Position numbers and translations under genes: made by a program. Below, in pieces: positions 54,502 to 62,619 of a DNA stretch of 64,000 nt. The stretch is from Bacteroidales bacterium (GTDB lineage: Bacteria; Bacteroidota; Bacteroidia; Bacteroidales; UBA932). The notes beneath the pieces were generated by a model. That model made no database searches. It was not told the DNA's origin and saw nothing but the letters and a program-made list of their open reading frames with translations. Position 1 is the first letter of the stretch. Each line of letters opens with the position of its first letter. The stretch spans positions 124,001 to 188,000 of the forward strand of contig JAFRXO010000032.1 of NCBI GenBank assembly GCA_017443465.1. Reading direction: 5' to 3'.

Positions 54502-55698
54502 GTGAAAATGAAGACATTCAAATACATACTGGTTCCTGCCCTCATCCTGTCAGCGTTCTTCTCCTGTGACCGCCAGGATGACATCTACAAGGAATATGTG
54601 AAGACCGGTGGCTGGATCTATCCGGCCAAGGCCCAGAACGTCAGTGCGGTCAACGGTTTCAAGCGGGTCATCCTCACGTGGGATACTCCTGGAGATCCGT
54701 CGGTAACGCGTGCCAAGATTTACTGGGACAACTACGGCGACTCACTGGAGTTCGCCTATCCCGGAGGTACGGACAAGACCGTAAGTGTCACTATTGAAAA
54801 TCTTTCCGACAGGACGTACACTTTCGACATCGTGAATTTCGATGCCAAGGGAAACAAGTCCATTCCGACTGAACTTTCCGCTACTCCATATGGAGACAAC
54901 TGGCTTCAGACACATATCGAAAGGTCTGTCATAAACATGATTGTCTCGGATGACGGAAACTCTGTCCATGTGCTGATGAGTTCCGCATCTACCGACATGG
55001 TGGCAACCCGTTTCCGTATCCGCGGCGCCGCGGGAGAATGGGAGGACATCCGCCCCTACCTGAAGCCCGGTGAGACTGAGCTGGACCTTCCCTTGAAAAT
55101 GAAGGGGAAGAAATTCCAATACCAGTCGGCCTTCCTGCCTTCCAACAGCCAGGATACCGCCTGGCTCGCATGGTCTTCCTCCCCTGTCGCCATACCCGGC
55201 AGGCTCGACACCAGCGGCTGGACTGTCACGGCAACTGACGGGCAGGTACTTGAGGGGTGCGAACCCTACAAGATCTTCGACGGGATCACCGATTCTGAAA
55301 ATGGGCGCTGGCATGGTTCTACCGATGCCACCCTGGCCAAGGTGTTCCCGAAGATCCTTGCAATTGACACCAAGTGCGAGAAAGGGCACGAGCCGACCAT
55401 TACTGAAATACGGTTCTGGCGTTCAACGGAAAGGAACAAACGCTACACCCGAGAAGTATATTTCTATATAGGTAACCAGCCATATGATCCGAATGCCGGT
55501 GAATCATATGCATCTAAATTCGGCGATTTCGCCTTGTTCTCGGAGCTTTATCTCAGCGAGAATCCCAGTATCCGTTCATGCCCTCCGTCATCTGGAAGGT
55601 ATATGTCCCTGGTTTTCCCGAATTCCCGCGGAACAACCGGATACCTGGACCTGTGGGAGCTGGAAGTGTGGGGATATGTTGAAGCTGAAGCAGAATAG
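54502..55698 (+). CDS. Surface lipoprotein, DUF4998 with C-terminal discoidin-like domain
   Basis: 398 aa. Lipidated Cys22 (SAFFSC) followed by DRQDD, an acidic surface-export signal. DUF4998: YKEYVKTGGWIYPAKAQNV, then FKRVILTWDTPGDPSVTRAKIYWDNYGDS. The C-terminal part (from about 230) has WHGSTDATLAKVFPKILAIDT and ITEIRFWRS, the layout of a discoidin-like carbohydrate-binding domain. Fourth gene in the SusC run, 5 nt after the previous stop. Confidence 0.85.
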   Translation: MKMKTFKYILVPALILSAFFSCDRQDDIYKEYVKTGGWIYPAKAQNVSAVNGFKRVILTWDTPGDPSVTRAKIYWDNYGDSLEFAYPGGTDKTVSVTIENLSDRTYTFDIVNFDAKGNKSIPTELSATPYGDNWLQTHIERSVINMIVSDDGNSVHVLMSSASTDMVATRFRIRGAAGEWEDIRPYLKPGETELDLPLKMKGKKFQYQSAFLPSNSQDTAWLAWSSSPVAIPGRLDTSGWTVTATDGQVLEGCEPYKIFDGITDSENGRWHGSTDATLAKVFPKILAIDTKCEKGHEPTITEIRFWRSTERNKRYTREVYFYIGNQPYDPNAGESYASKFGDFALFSELYLSENPSIRSCPPSSGRYMSLVFPNSRGTTGYLDLWELEVWGYVEAEAE

Positions 55699-55720
55699 TT
55701 TACTGAAACATCTTTGACAA

Positions 55721-58700
55721 ATGAAAAAGAATAGGATGTCATTATCAATAATTTTCGCAGCCTTTGCCGTCGGGCTCATGTCCTGCAATGCCAAGGAGGA
55801 AAAGGAGTCAACCAAGCCTTCTGACAAGGAGCAGGTCAATGAGGTGGTCACCTTCAACGTGACCCTGCCTGACGCACCGGCCGGATTCAAGACTACGTGG
55901 AGTACCGGAGACCGTATCCAGGTCTACAGCGTCAAGGGGAATTTCACATCCAAGGAAAAGATGGAGGCTTCCAGCGTGTCAGCAGACGGGAAGACCGCTA
56001 CCTTCTCTTCCACCGGAAAGCTCCTCTCAGGTGCTGAAAGCTATTATGCCATGCTGGACGACAGCGGTGTCAAGGGCTTCAAGCTCAAGAGATACTGGTC
56101 TTCCGACAATATGGACCGCAGCCGCGATGCAGTACCTTCTGTCACAGTAGGAAAGTGTACTCCGGATAATACCTCTTTCACCATGACGAACATCTTCTCC
56201 CTGATGTCGTTCAACGTGAAAGACCCTGCAACCCATTATGTCACCCTTGCCGGTAACACGGCGGAGACAATAAACAAGAACGTGTTCGTGTCGTTCGGCG
56301 CTTTGGAAATCACTGACAATCCGTCTCCTGACTTCGAGCAGACTCCGAACATCCGCTGTTTCACCACATCAGGAACAGGTACCTATTACATCGGCCTGTA
56401 TCCCGGTTTGGAGTTCTCCCGCGGTTACACCCTTACGGCATTCGATGCCCAGGGAAATGTCATCGGTAAGTTGATCAACCGTAAGCCTCTCACCGTCAGC
56501 AAGTCGGAACTCATTGAGGCCGGTGACATCGGCGAACCGGTGAAACCCGTGCCTGATTTCGATGAAAGCCGCATCGTGGCATCCATCGCCGCAATCAGCG
56601 ATACCCACGTCGACGGACTCGCTACCGTTCCCGGTCAGAAATTCCGTTCTGCTCTCGAGCAGCTCAGGGCAAAGGCTGCCGAGAATGATCCGGACGGGAT
56701 TGACGGCGTGATGGTTGTCGGAGACCTCATCAACAACGCCCAGAACCTTCAGGCCCAGGCCTTCAAGCAGCTCTATGAGCAGGTCTTCGACCCGAGGGAG
56801 GTTCCTCTGGTGTTTACCGTCGGAAACCATGACATGAACCCGTCCTACTCATGGACGGAGCTTACTGTCTCACAGAACAAGGCATTCAACAATGTGCTGG
56901 GGTCCAATTACTTCAAGGTTGACCTCGACCAGAATATGCGTAATACATATGAGGCGCGTCACTGCATGCTGGCAGGGTATCATATCTTGTGCCTGACTCC
57001 GAACAGCACCAGCCCCATTACTTATCCTTCATCGGTGCTGGAGTGGTTCGATAAGCAGATGGAGACCTTGACCAAAGAGGATCCTGAGAAATATGTAATC
57101 GTACTCACCCATCCTATGGTTGCCGGTACCATATACGGCAGTATGCTTGGGGAGACGGATGATTACCCGTGGTATTCCACATTGGGTCATTATTGGGCGA
57201 CCCATGCCCTTGACCAAATTCTGGCCAAGTATCCTCAGGCGGTAACCTTCCACGGTCATCTCCACTTCCCTCTCAACGACCCGAGGACTGTTTGGCAGGG
57301 CGACTTCACTTCTTTCGGCTGCGCTTCGGTCAGGTACATGGCCATCGAAAATGGCGGATATGAGAATATGTCGAGCGCGACAGTAATGAATGACAGCAAC
57401 GATTTCTCGGAGGGATACCTGCTTCAGTTCGATGCCAGCGGTAACATGAGGGCGGTCAGGATGGACTTCTTCCACAATACCACCATCGGCGAGCCATGGG
57501 TTATCTCATATCCGGCTAAAGACCGTTCACATCTTAAGAAATACACTCACACGACCCGTTCAGCCCTGAATCATGCTCCTGTCCTCTCTGAACTCAACGT
57601 GATAAAGAGCGGACCTTCATCTACCGACATCACCGCATCATTCGCGGCCGGATCGGATGACGAGTTCGTGCATGATTATGTCCTGAAACTCTTCAAGGAC
57701 GGAGATGAGGTCAGCACCAAGAGGATACTTTCGGATTTCTACCTCCATGCTTCCCCGTCGGAGATGAAGAAGACCTGGACTGTAGACTACGGTATGCTGA
57801 AATCCGGGAATTATTCCTTCTCTCTCACTGCATATGACTCCTGGGGTGCGGAAAGCAACACCCTCACCAAAGATTTCGTGTCAGGTGTGGATTATGATGC
57901 GCAGGAGGAGAACCTCTGGAAGAGTGACGAGGCCGGCAGCATGGGATTCAGCGATCCTTCGACCGCAACCGGAGGCGACGGATGGCTCACTTTTGCCGAC
58001 GGCAGGATCAGTTGGACAGCAAACACTACAGGATCTCCACGTACTGCGGTGCTGACGTTCTCAAGTGGCTCCAAAGTCACTATTACACAGGTCGGCCCGA
58101 ATGATTTCAAGGGAGACTGGATATACAAGGGCAAGTACTTCAATAATGAAGGTACCGGCTCAGGAGTCAATGCCAAGGAAGTTACAGTGACTATCGGCGA
58201 TCCTCTCACCGGGGAGACCCTGAAGGACGGTTCCGGAAACACTCATGTCAACCAGCTTGGAGTTGACGGTCTCTACCACGCCGGCCTGATAGCCGATGCC
58301 TGCGTTGAGATCGATTACACGGGAATGACCGGCCGTTTCGGACTTTTCCTGGACGCCAGGGTGGCTCAGAAGGATCCCAAGCCAGTGAACCAGTCCTATC
58401 CCTACATTGCTTTCCTGCCTGAGACGGGTATGTGGAATTCATCCTCCAACTCTTTCGGCTCTCCTTATTCCTTCACTACCCCGGACCTTGGGGATCCGGA
58501 CTATGTCTGGCTGTGGTTCGACATTTCGTCCAACTTCAACACACTGACGTATTTACCGGCCAACACCCAGTCCCTGGATACAAGCAATCCGTCTAAATAC
58601 AGTCCGCATATCATCGGTATCACGGTGGCTTCCTTCAAGAGTCCTGACGTTACCTTGGGTAATGCTGCTGTAGCTTCACCGGACAAGTACTCCAACATCA

Positions 58701-58759
58701 TTTACCAGTACAATACGAACAATGCCATGAACCAGGGCTTTACTTTCAAGCGTAAATGA
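55721..58759 (+). CDS. Fimbrillin-like/metallophosphoesterase/BACON-like lipoprotein
   Basis: 1012 aa. Lipidated Cys22 (AVGLMSC, then NAKEEKE, an acidic surface-export signal). Domains in order: a fimbrillin-like N-terminal domain (about 45-270, WSTGDRIQVYS); a calcineurin-type phosphoesterase (about 285-580); a BACON-like domain (about 740-785, WLTFADGRISWTANTTGSP); and a last domain to the end. All metal motifs are present: D294 and H296 (ISDTH), GDLINN, GNHD at 368-371, VLTHP and GHLH at 512-515. The enzyme should cleave phosphoester bonds at the surface; substrate unknown. Last gene of the SusC unit before the next promoter. Confidence 0.85.
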   Translation: MKKNRMSLSIIFAAFAVGLMSCNAKEEKESTKPSDKEQVNEVVTFNVTLPDAPAGFKTTWSTGDRIQVYSVKGNFTSKEKMEASSVSADGKTATFSSTGKLLSGAESYYAMLDDSGVKGFKLKRYWSSDNMDRSRDAVPSVTVGKCTPDNTSFTMTNIFSLMSFNVKDPATHYVTLAGNTAETINKNVFVSFGALEITDNPSPDFEQTPNIRCFTTSGTGTYYIGLYPGLEFSRGYTLTAFDAQGNVIGKLINRKPLTVSKSELIEAGDIGEPVKPVPDFDESRIVASIAAISDTHVDGLATVPGQKFRSALEQLRAKAAENDPDGIDGVMVVGDLINNAQNLQAQAFKQLYEQVFDPREVPLVFTVGNHDMNPSYSWTELTVSQNKAFNNVLGSNYFKVDLDQNMRNTYEARHCMLAGYHILCLTPNSTSPITYPSSVLEWFDKQMETLTKEDPEKYVIVLTHPMVAGTIYGSMLGETDDYPWYSTLGHYWATHALDQILAKYPQAVTFHGHLHFPLNDPRTVWQGDFTSFGCASVRYMAIENGGYENMSSATVMNDSNDFSEGYLLQFDASGNMRAVRMDFFHNTTIGEPWVISYPAKDRSHLKKYTHTTRSALNHAPVLSELNVIKSGPSSTDITASFAAGSDDEFVHDYVLKLFKDGDEVSTKRILSDFYLHASPSEMKKTWTVDYGMLKSGNYSFSLTAYDSWGAESNTLTKDFVSGVDYDAQEENLWKSDEAGSMGFSDPSTATGGDGWLTFADGRISWTANTTGSPRTAVLTFSSGSKVTITQVGPNDFKGDWIYKGKYFNNEGTGSGVNAKEVTVTIGDPLTGETLKDGSGNTHVNQLGVDGLYHAGLIADACVEIDYTGMTGRFGLFLDARVAQKDPKPVNQSYPYIAFLPETGMWNSSSNSFGSPYSFTTPDLGDPDYVWLWFDISSNFNTLTYLPANTQSLDTSNPSKYSPHIIGITVASFKSPDVTLGNAAVASPDKYSNIIYQYNTNNAMNQGFTFKRK

Positions 58760-58770
58760 CAGCCCTATGT

Positions 58771-58801
58771 TTTGTTTTTCTCATTATAATTATTACTTTT
58801 G
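58771..58801 (+). promoter_or_regulatory. Internal promoter in the SusC locus, for the 57-codon gene and the BACON-like lipoprotein
   Basis: TTTG at 58771-58774, 19-bp spacer, TACTTTTG at 58794-58801. Perfect consensus, 45 nt before the start codon at 58846. It makes the small gene and the following lipoprotein a separate, probably constitutive unit. Confidence 0.82.
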
Positions 58802-58845
58802 AAGTTGTAATAAAAGCGTTTAATCATTGTTAATCATATTGTAAG

Positions 58846-59019
58846 ATGAAAACAATTACTAAATCGGCCGGATGCCTCAAGTTCTACTCCGCGCCTTCAC
58901 TCAAATTCAGCCCCGTTTCAATGGAGGGTGTGATTTGTGTTTCCGGAGATGGTTCATTGCCATCTGATAAGCCCGGCACATTGTCAGGCGGTCCCCTTGA
59001 GTTTGACGATTTTGAATAA
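58846..59019 (+). CDS. Small protein of 57 residues, unknown function
   Basis: 57 aa, found by reading the gap before the next lipoprotein. It begins MKTITKSAGCLKFYSAPS, goes on to GVICVSGDGSLPSD and ends in an acidic GGPLEFDDFE. No signal peptide or membrane helix. It starts 45 nt after a perfect promoter and stops 14 nt before the lipoprotein ATG, which favours a real gene. Short proteins with a PxxxxF-start, a GxIC(x)SG core and an acidic FDDFE-like end are seen near fimbrillin-like surface proteins in Bacteroidetes (from memory, not checked). Function is unknown; the middle Gly/Ser turn could be a processing site. Confidence 0.7.
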   Translation: MKTITKSAGCLKFYSAPSLKFSPVSMEGVICVSGDGSLPSDKPGTLSGGPLEFDDFE

Positions 59020-59033
59020 CAGGAGGATCTGAC

Positions 59034-60995
59034 ATGAGAAAATCATTGATTTTTGCAGTTGCCGCCTTCGTGCTGGCAGGCTGCGCCAAGGAAGCCGTTG
59101 TCGCTCCTTCTTCAGATGTAACAGGAAAGGTGACCATCTACAAGGCCGTAGCTTCGTTCAATCCTGTATCCAAGATGACCCAGACCTCGGCCACCGACGA
59201 TTCTGGCCTTGAGTTTTTCTCCCTTGGATGGGAGGCTGGCGATGTCCTCAAATGCTATGACGCCGAGACCGGTTATTTCGTTGGCAAGGCAACCGAGTTT
59301 GAAGTGGATGCCTCTGATCCCCAGACGGCACTCTGGCAGCTTCCCCTTACCGGAGAGCCTTCGAGCATCTTCGCGTTCATTGACAACAAGGGTGAGACCT
59401 CCAAGATGATGTTCAGTTCCAGTACTACTGCGGCCAACACCTTCGACCTCGACCTGTCTTCCCAGGAGGGTACTCCTAAGAGCGCTCTTCTCGGCAGGGT
59501 CCTGGTTGCCGAGAGCAACATTGTCGCAGGCGAGAGGGCTTTGCTGAATTTTGAGAACAAGACCGCTATTTTGAAGTTGATGCTTACCCTTCCCGCGGAC
59601 GCAACGGCTGTCCTTTCCGGCAAATCCGTTACCCTTTCAGGAAAAGGCCTCTATTCAAAAGTCACTGTCAAGCATAACGTTGAGGCAGATAAAGCAACCG
59701 AAGGCGAAATTGTGCTGACTGCTCCCCAGAGCGATGCAGGCATTGTCACTGCGTATGCTACCGTATGCCCCGGAGAAATTACCGGTTTGACTGCAAAGGT
59801 TGAAGCCAGCGATGGCCGTACATATGCATTCAGCATCGGAGACGTGACTGTCGAGGAAGGATACCTCTACACCGTTGAGCGTAGCAATTCCACTCTCCAG
59901 ACCCTGATTTGGGCTCCTGATGTTGTTGGAAGTGCTAAAATAGATGCCGGGCTTGCAGATGTCACTTCAGATGCTGACTGGCTGACCTACAATTCTGCCG
60001 ATGGTACTGTGAGCATTGCCGCCAATACTACCGGAAAGCCACGTCTCGGTACCCTTACCCTTCCGAATGACGGTTTCTTCAAGGTTTACCAGATTGATGT
60101 TGTGGACCTCACCGGAAACTGGACTGCTCGTGTCGCAAAACTCTTCCCGGGAACTTTCCCGTCGAACAATAGAACCGGAGAGGGTACTGCTTCTGCTATG
60201 ATCGATTCCGGGTGGAAAGCCGGTACTACTTTGACAAACAACGCAGGAGCCTATGGACAGTCCCTCGATTTCAGTAATCCTGGGAACTATACCAGGGCAA
60301 TGAAGATTACGATGCTGGATGATATTTACCAGGAAGAGATAGTATCCAAGACCGATGGTACCCATACCAACAACGTCCTCATCGAGGGTCTCAGCGATCC
60401 CGGTCTGCTGGTCAAGGCTGAGATTAAGGTTGACCATGAAGCCCAGAAAGTCGATTTCGCATTCTACATGATGCAGCCTTTCGTGACAGCTGAAGATCCG
60501 GATAAGCCCGTCAAGTTCACAATGTCCGGTTTTACTGATTACTATGCATGGCTGATGCCGGAGCTTTGTATACCATATACTGGCGGTTCCACCCAGTATT
60601 GGAGGTTCGATTTCGGTACCCTTGGATCCGACAGCAATTTCTGGTATGACGGTGTTGTGACCGTTGACCCCGAAACCAACAAGATTTCCAGTAAGTGGTA
60701 TGCGCATGAGGGTTATGGTAATGATGCAGACAACGGTTTCATCTATCCTTATAAGAGCTCTGGTTACTGTTTTGCAAGGCAGGTCCTGTCTACAAGTACC
60801 ACTTATTATGTGGCTGGTTTAATGGTTAATCCATACTATAGTGGAGGAAACCAGATGATTGCTACTCCTAACGGGACTAACGGACCATCTGCCAAAACAT
60901 TGGTGCGCAATGGGAACAAGTCAGGGAATGCAACCAACAACAACGCTGCATGGCAGTACGTCTATCAGGGTGACCAGCTTTGGACTAAGGACTGA
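59034..60995 (+). CDS. BACON-like surface lipoprotein
   Basis: 653 aa. Signal ends AFVLAGC, so Cys17 is lipidated and followed by AKEAVV. An N-terminal fimbrillin-like region (about 30-290, LGWEAGDVLKCYDAE) leads into a BACON-like domain (about 305-355, DADWLTYNSADGTVSIAANTTGKPR). The C-terminal domain (from about 360, LTGNWTARVAKLF) is Trp/Tyr/Asn-rich. The BACON-like part and the following (L/F)xG(D/N)W junction match those in the metallophosphoesterase upstream. Probably a surface glycan-binding protein. Ends with a strong terminator. Confidence 0.85.
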   Translation: MRKSLIFAVAAFVLAGCAKEAVVAPSSDVTGKVTIYKAVASFNPVSKMTQTSATDDSGLEFFSLGWEAGDVLKCYDAETGYFVGKATEFEVDASDPQTALWQLPLTGEPSSIFAFIDNKGETSKMMFSSSTTAANTFDLDLSSQEGTPKSALLGRVLVAESNIVAGERALLNFENKTAILKLMLTLPADATAVLSGKSVTLSGKGLYSKVTVKHNVEADKATEGEIVLTAPQSDAGIVTAYATVCPGEITGLTAKVEASDGRTYAFSIGDVTVEEGYLYTVERSNSTLQTLIWAPDVVGSAKIDAGLADVTSDADWLTYNSADGTVSIAANTTGKPRLGTLTLPNDGFFKVYQIDVVDLTGNWTARVAKLFPGTFPSNNRTGEGTASAMIDSGWKAGTTLTNNAGAYGQSLDFSNPGNYTRAMKITMLDDIYQEEIVSKTDGTHTNNVLIEGLSDPGLLVKAEIKVDHEAQKVDFAFYMMQPFVTAEDPDKPVKFTMSGFTDYYAWLMPELCIPYTGGSTQYWRFDFGTLGSDSNFWYDGVVTVDPETNKISSKWYAHEGYGNDADNGFIYPYKSSGYCFARQVLSTSTTYYVAGLMVNPYYSGGNQMIATPNGTNGPSAKTLVRNGNKSGNATNNNAAWQYVYQGDQLWTKD

Positions 60996-61040
60996 TGCCC
61001 TTGTAGCGAAAGGACTCCCCTTTTGAATTGATTAGTTATC

Positions 61041-61073
61041 AGGCCGGCCGGAATTGCTTTCGGCCGGCCTTTT
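61041..61073 (+). terminator. Strong intrinsic terminator before the ADP-ribosylglycohydrolase gene
   Basis: Perfect 10-bp GC-rich stem AGGCCGGCCG (61041-61050) and CGGCCGGCCT (61061-61070), extendable by a G-T and two A-T pairs to a 4-nt loop, then TTTT. It ends the lipoprotein message just 17 nt before the next start codon, so the next genes are reached only by read-through or a hidden promoter. Confidence 0.85.
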
Positions 61074-61089
61074 AAAAATGAGGAATAAA

Positions 61090-62619
61090 ATGAGAAGATC
61101 GATTTCAATCCTATCCGGCATCCTGATCCTGGCTTCAATGGCAGTCGCACTTCCCGCGTCGGCGAAGGCTAAAGACGAAGTCAAGATGTCCACTTCCGTC
61201 CTCCGGGACAAAATCCGCGGAGCATGGGCCGGACAGGTAATCGGCTGCACCTATGGAGGGCCGACGGAATTCAAGTACACCATAATGCACAAGGACCTGC
61301 CTATTCCCTGGTCTGAGCATGAGATAAAGAAATGGTATGACAGGACTCCCGGTCTGTACGATGATGTCTACATGGACCTGACTTTTGTGGATGTATTTGA
61401 AAAAGAGGGACTTGACGCCCCGATTGAGTCTTTTGCCAAAGCATTCGCATATGCGAAATATCCGCTCTGGCATGCGAACAAGCAGGGACGCTTCAACATC
61501 ATGCACGGAGTGATGCCCCCTGCATCCGGCCATTGGGAGAACAATCCCCACGCCGATGACATCGACTTCCAGATCGAGGCGGATTATGCCGGAATCATGG
61601 CCCCTGGCATGCCGAATTCCTCATCTCACTTCGCTGACGGAATCGGACATATGATGAATTACGGCGACGGTTGGTATGGAGGCGTATATGTCGCGGCTAT
61701 GTACACTCAGGCTTTCATATGCGATGACATAGAGAAGATCGCCCTCGAGGCACTCAAGACCATTCCGGAGCAGAGCAAGTACTATAAGTGCATGTCGGAC
61801 GTTATCAGCTGGCACAGGAAGTATCCTGAGGCCTGGGAACTCACCTGGGCAATGGTAAACAGGGAGTACGGCTTCGACATAGGATGCCCGGACGGGGTCT
61901 TTAACACCTTCAACATCGACGCGGTTCTCAACAGCGCATACATCCTGATCGGCCTTCTCTACGGTGATATGGATTTCGGGAAGACAATCGACATCGCCAC
62001 CCGTTGCGGTTCGGACTCTGACTGCAATCCTTCTTCCGCCGCCGGTATCCTTGGAACCATCATCGGTTTCAGTGGCATTCCGGATTACTGGAAACAGCCT
62101 GTATATGAGGTTGAGGACAGGAATTTCGCTTACACTGACATCTCCATCAACAAGGCCACCCAATACTCTTTCAACCAGGCTCTCAAGGTCATCGAGAGAG
62201 GCGGTGGAAAGATTGGAAATGACGAAGTGACCATTAAGCTGCAGAAGCCGGAGGCTGTACGTTTCGAGGAGAGTTTTGCCGGTCATTATCCGAAAAACAA
62301 ATATTCTCTTGGAAGGTCTATCTATCTGGTTGACAAGATTGATTTCGAGGGTAACGGAATTGTGCTGAAGTACCATTTCTACAAAGACAGTAGCTACAAG
62401 GAGCATGGATATGAAGCCCAGGTCGCAGTGTACCTTGACGGAGAACTCAGTGCCGTTGTCTCGAATCCTTCTTCCGGGATGGGGGCATCTGCGGAACTTT
62501 ACTGGAAATATAATCTTAAAGAGGGACCGCATACTCTCACATTCAAATTCCTGAATAAGGAAGACGGAATCACCATTGTTCTCGACAACTATCTGGTTTA
62601 CACTGGCAAAGAGAAATGA
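61090..62619 (+). CDS. Exported ADP-ribosylglycohydrolase-fold protein
   Basis: 509 aa from ATG 61090, which has AGGA six bases upstream; ATG 61078 is a possible alternative. Signal peptide of about 26 residues (VALPASAKA). The ADP-ribosylglycohydrolase helical fold is recognised by IRGAWAGQVIGCTYGG, YDDVYMDLTFVDVFE, NPHADDIDFQIEADYAGIMAPG and RCGSDSDCNPSSAAGILGTIIG. The typical metal motifs TDDT and GGDTDT are altered (YDDVYMD and GSDSDCN). A beta-rich C-terminal domain of about 130 residues follows. True ADP-ribose activity is not shown. Its last bases ATGA overlap the GH31 start. Confidence 0.85.
   Translation: MRRSISILSGILILASMAVALPASAKAKDEVKMSTSVLRDKIRGAWAGQVIGCTYGGPTEFKYTIMHKDLPIPWSEHEIKKWYDRTPGLYDDVYMDLTFVDVFEKEGLDAPIESFAKAFAYAKYPLWHANKQGRFNIMHGVMPPASGHWENNPHADDIDFQIEADYAGIMAPGMPNSSSHFADGIGHMMNYGDGWYGGVYVAAMYTQAFICDDIEKIALEALKTIPEQSKYYKCMSDVISWHRKYPEAWELTWAMVNREYGFDIGCPDGVFNTFNIDAVLNSAYILIGLLYGDMDFGKTIDIATRCGSDSDCNPSSAAGILGTIIGFSGIPDYWKQPVYEVEDRNFAYTDISINKATQYSFNQALKVIERGGGKIGNDEVTIKLQKPEAVRFEESFAGHYPKNKYSLGRSIYLVDKIDFEGNGIVLKYHFYKDSSYKEHGYEAQVAVYLDGELSAVVSNPSSGMGASAELYWKYNLKEGPHTLTFKFLNKEDGITIVLDNYLVYTGKEK

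Noticed and set aside
61621..62532. A 303-codon open frame on the minus strand
   Set aside because: Lies wholly inside the ADP-ribosylglycohydrolase gene in opposite sense; composition is that of a shadow frame.
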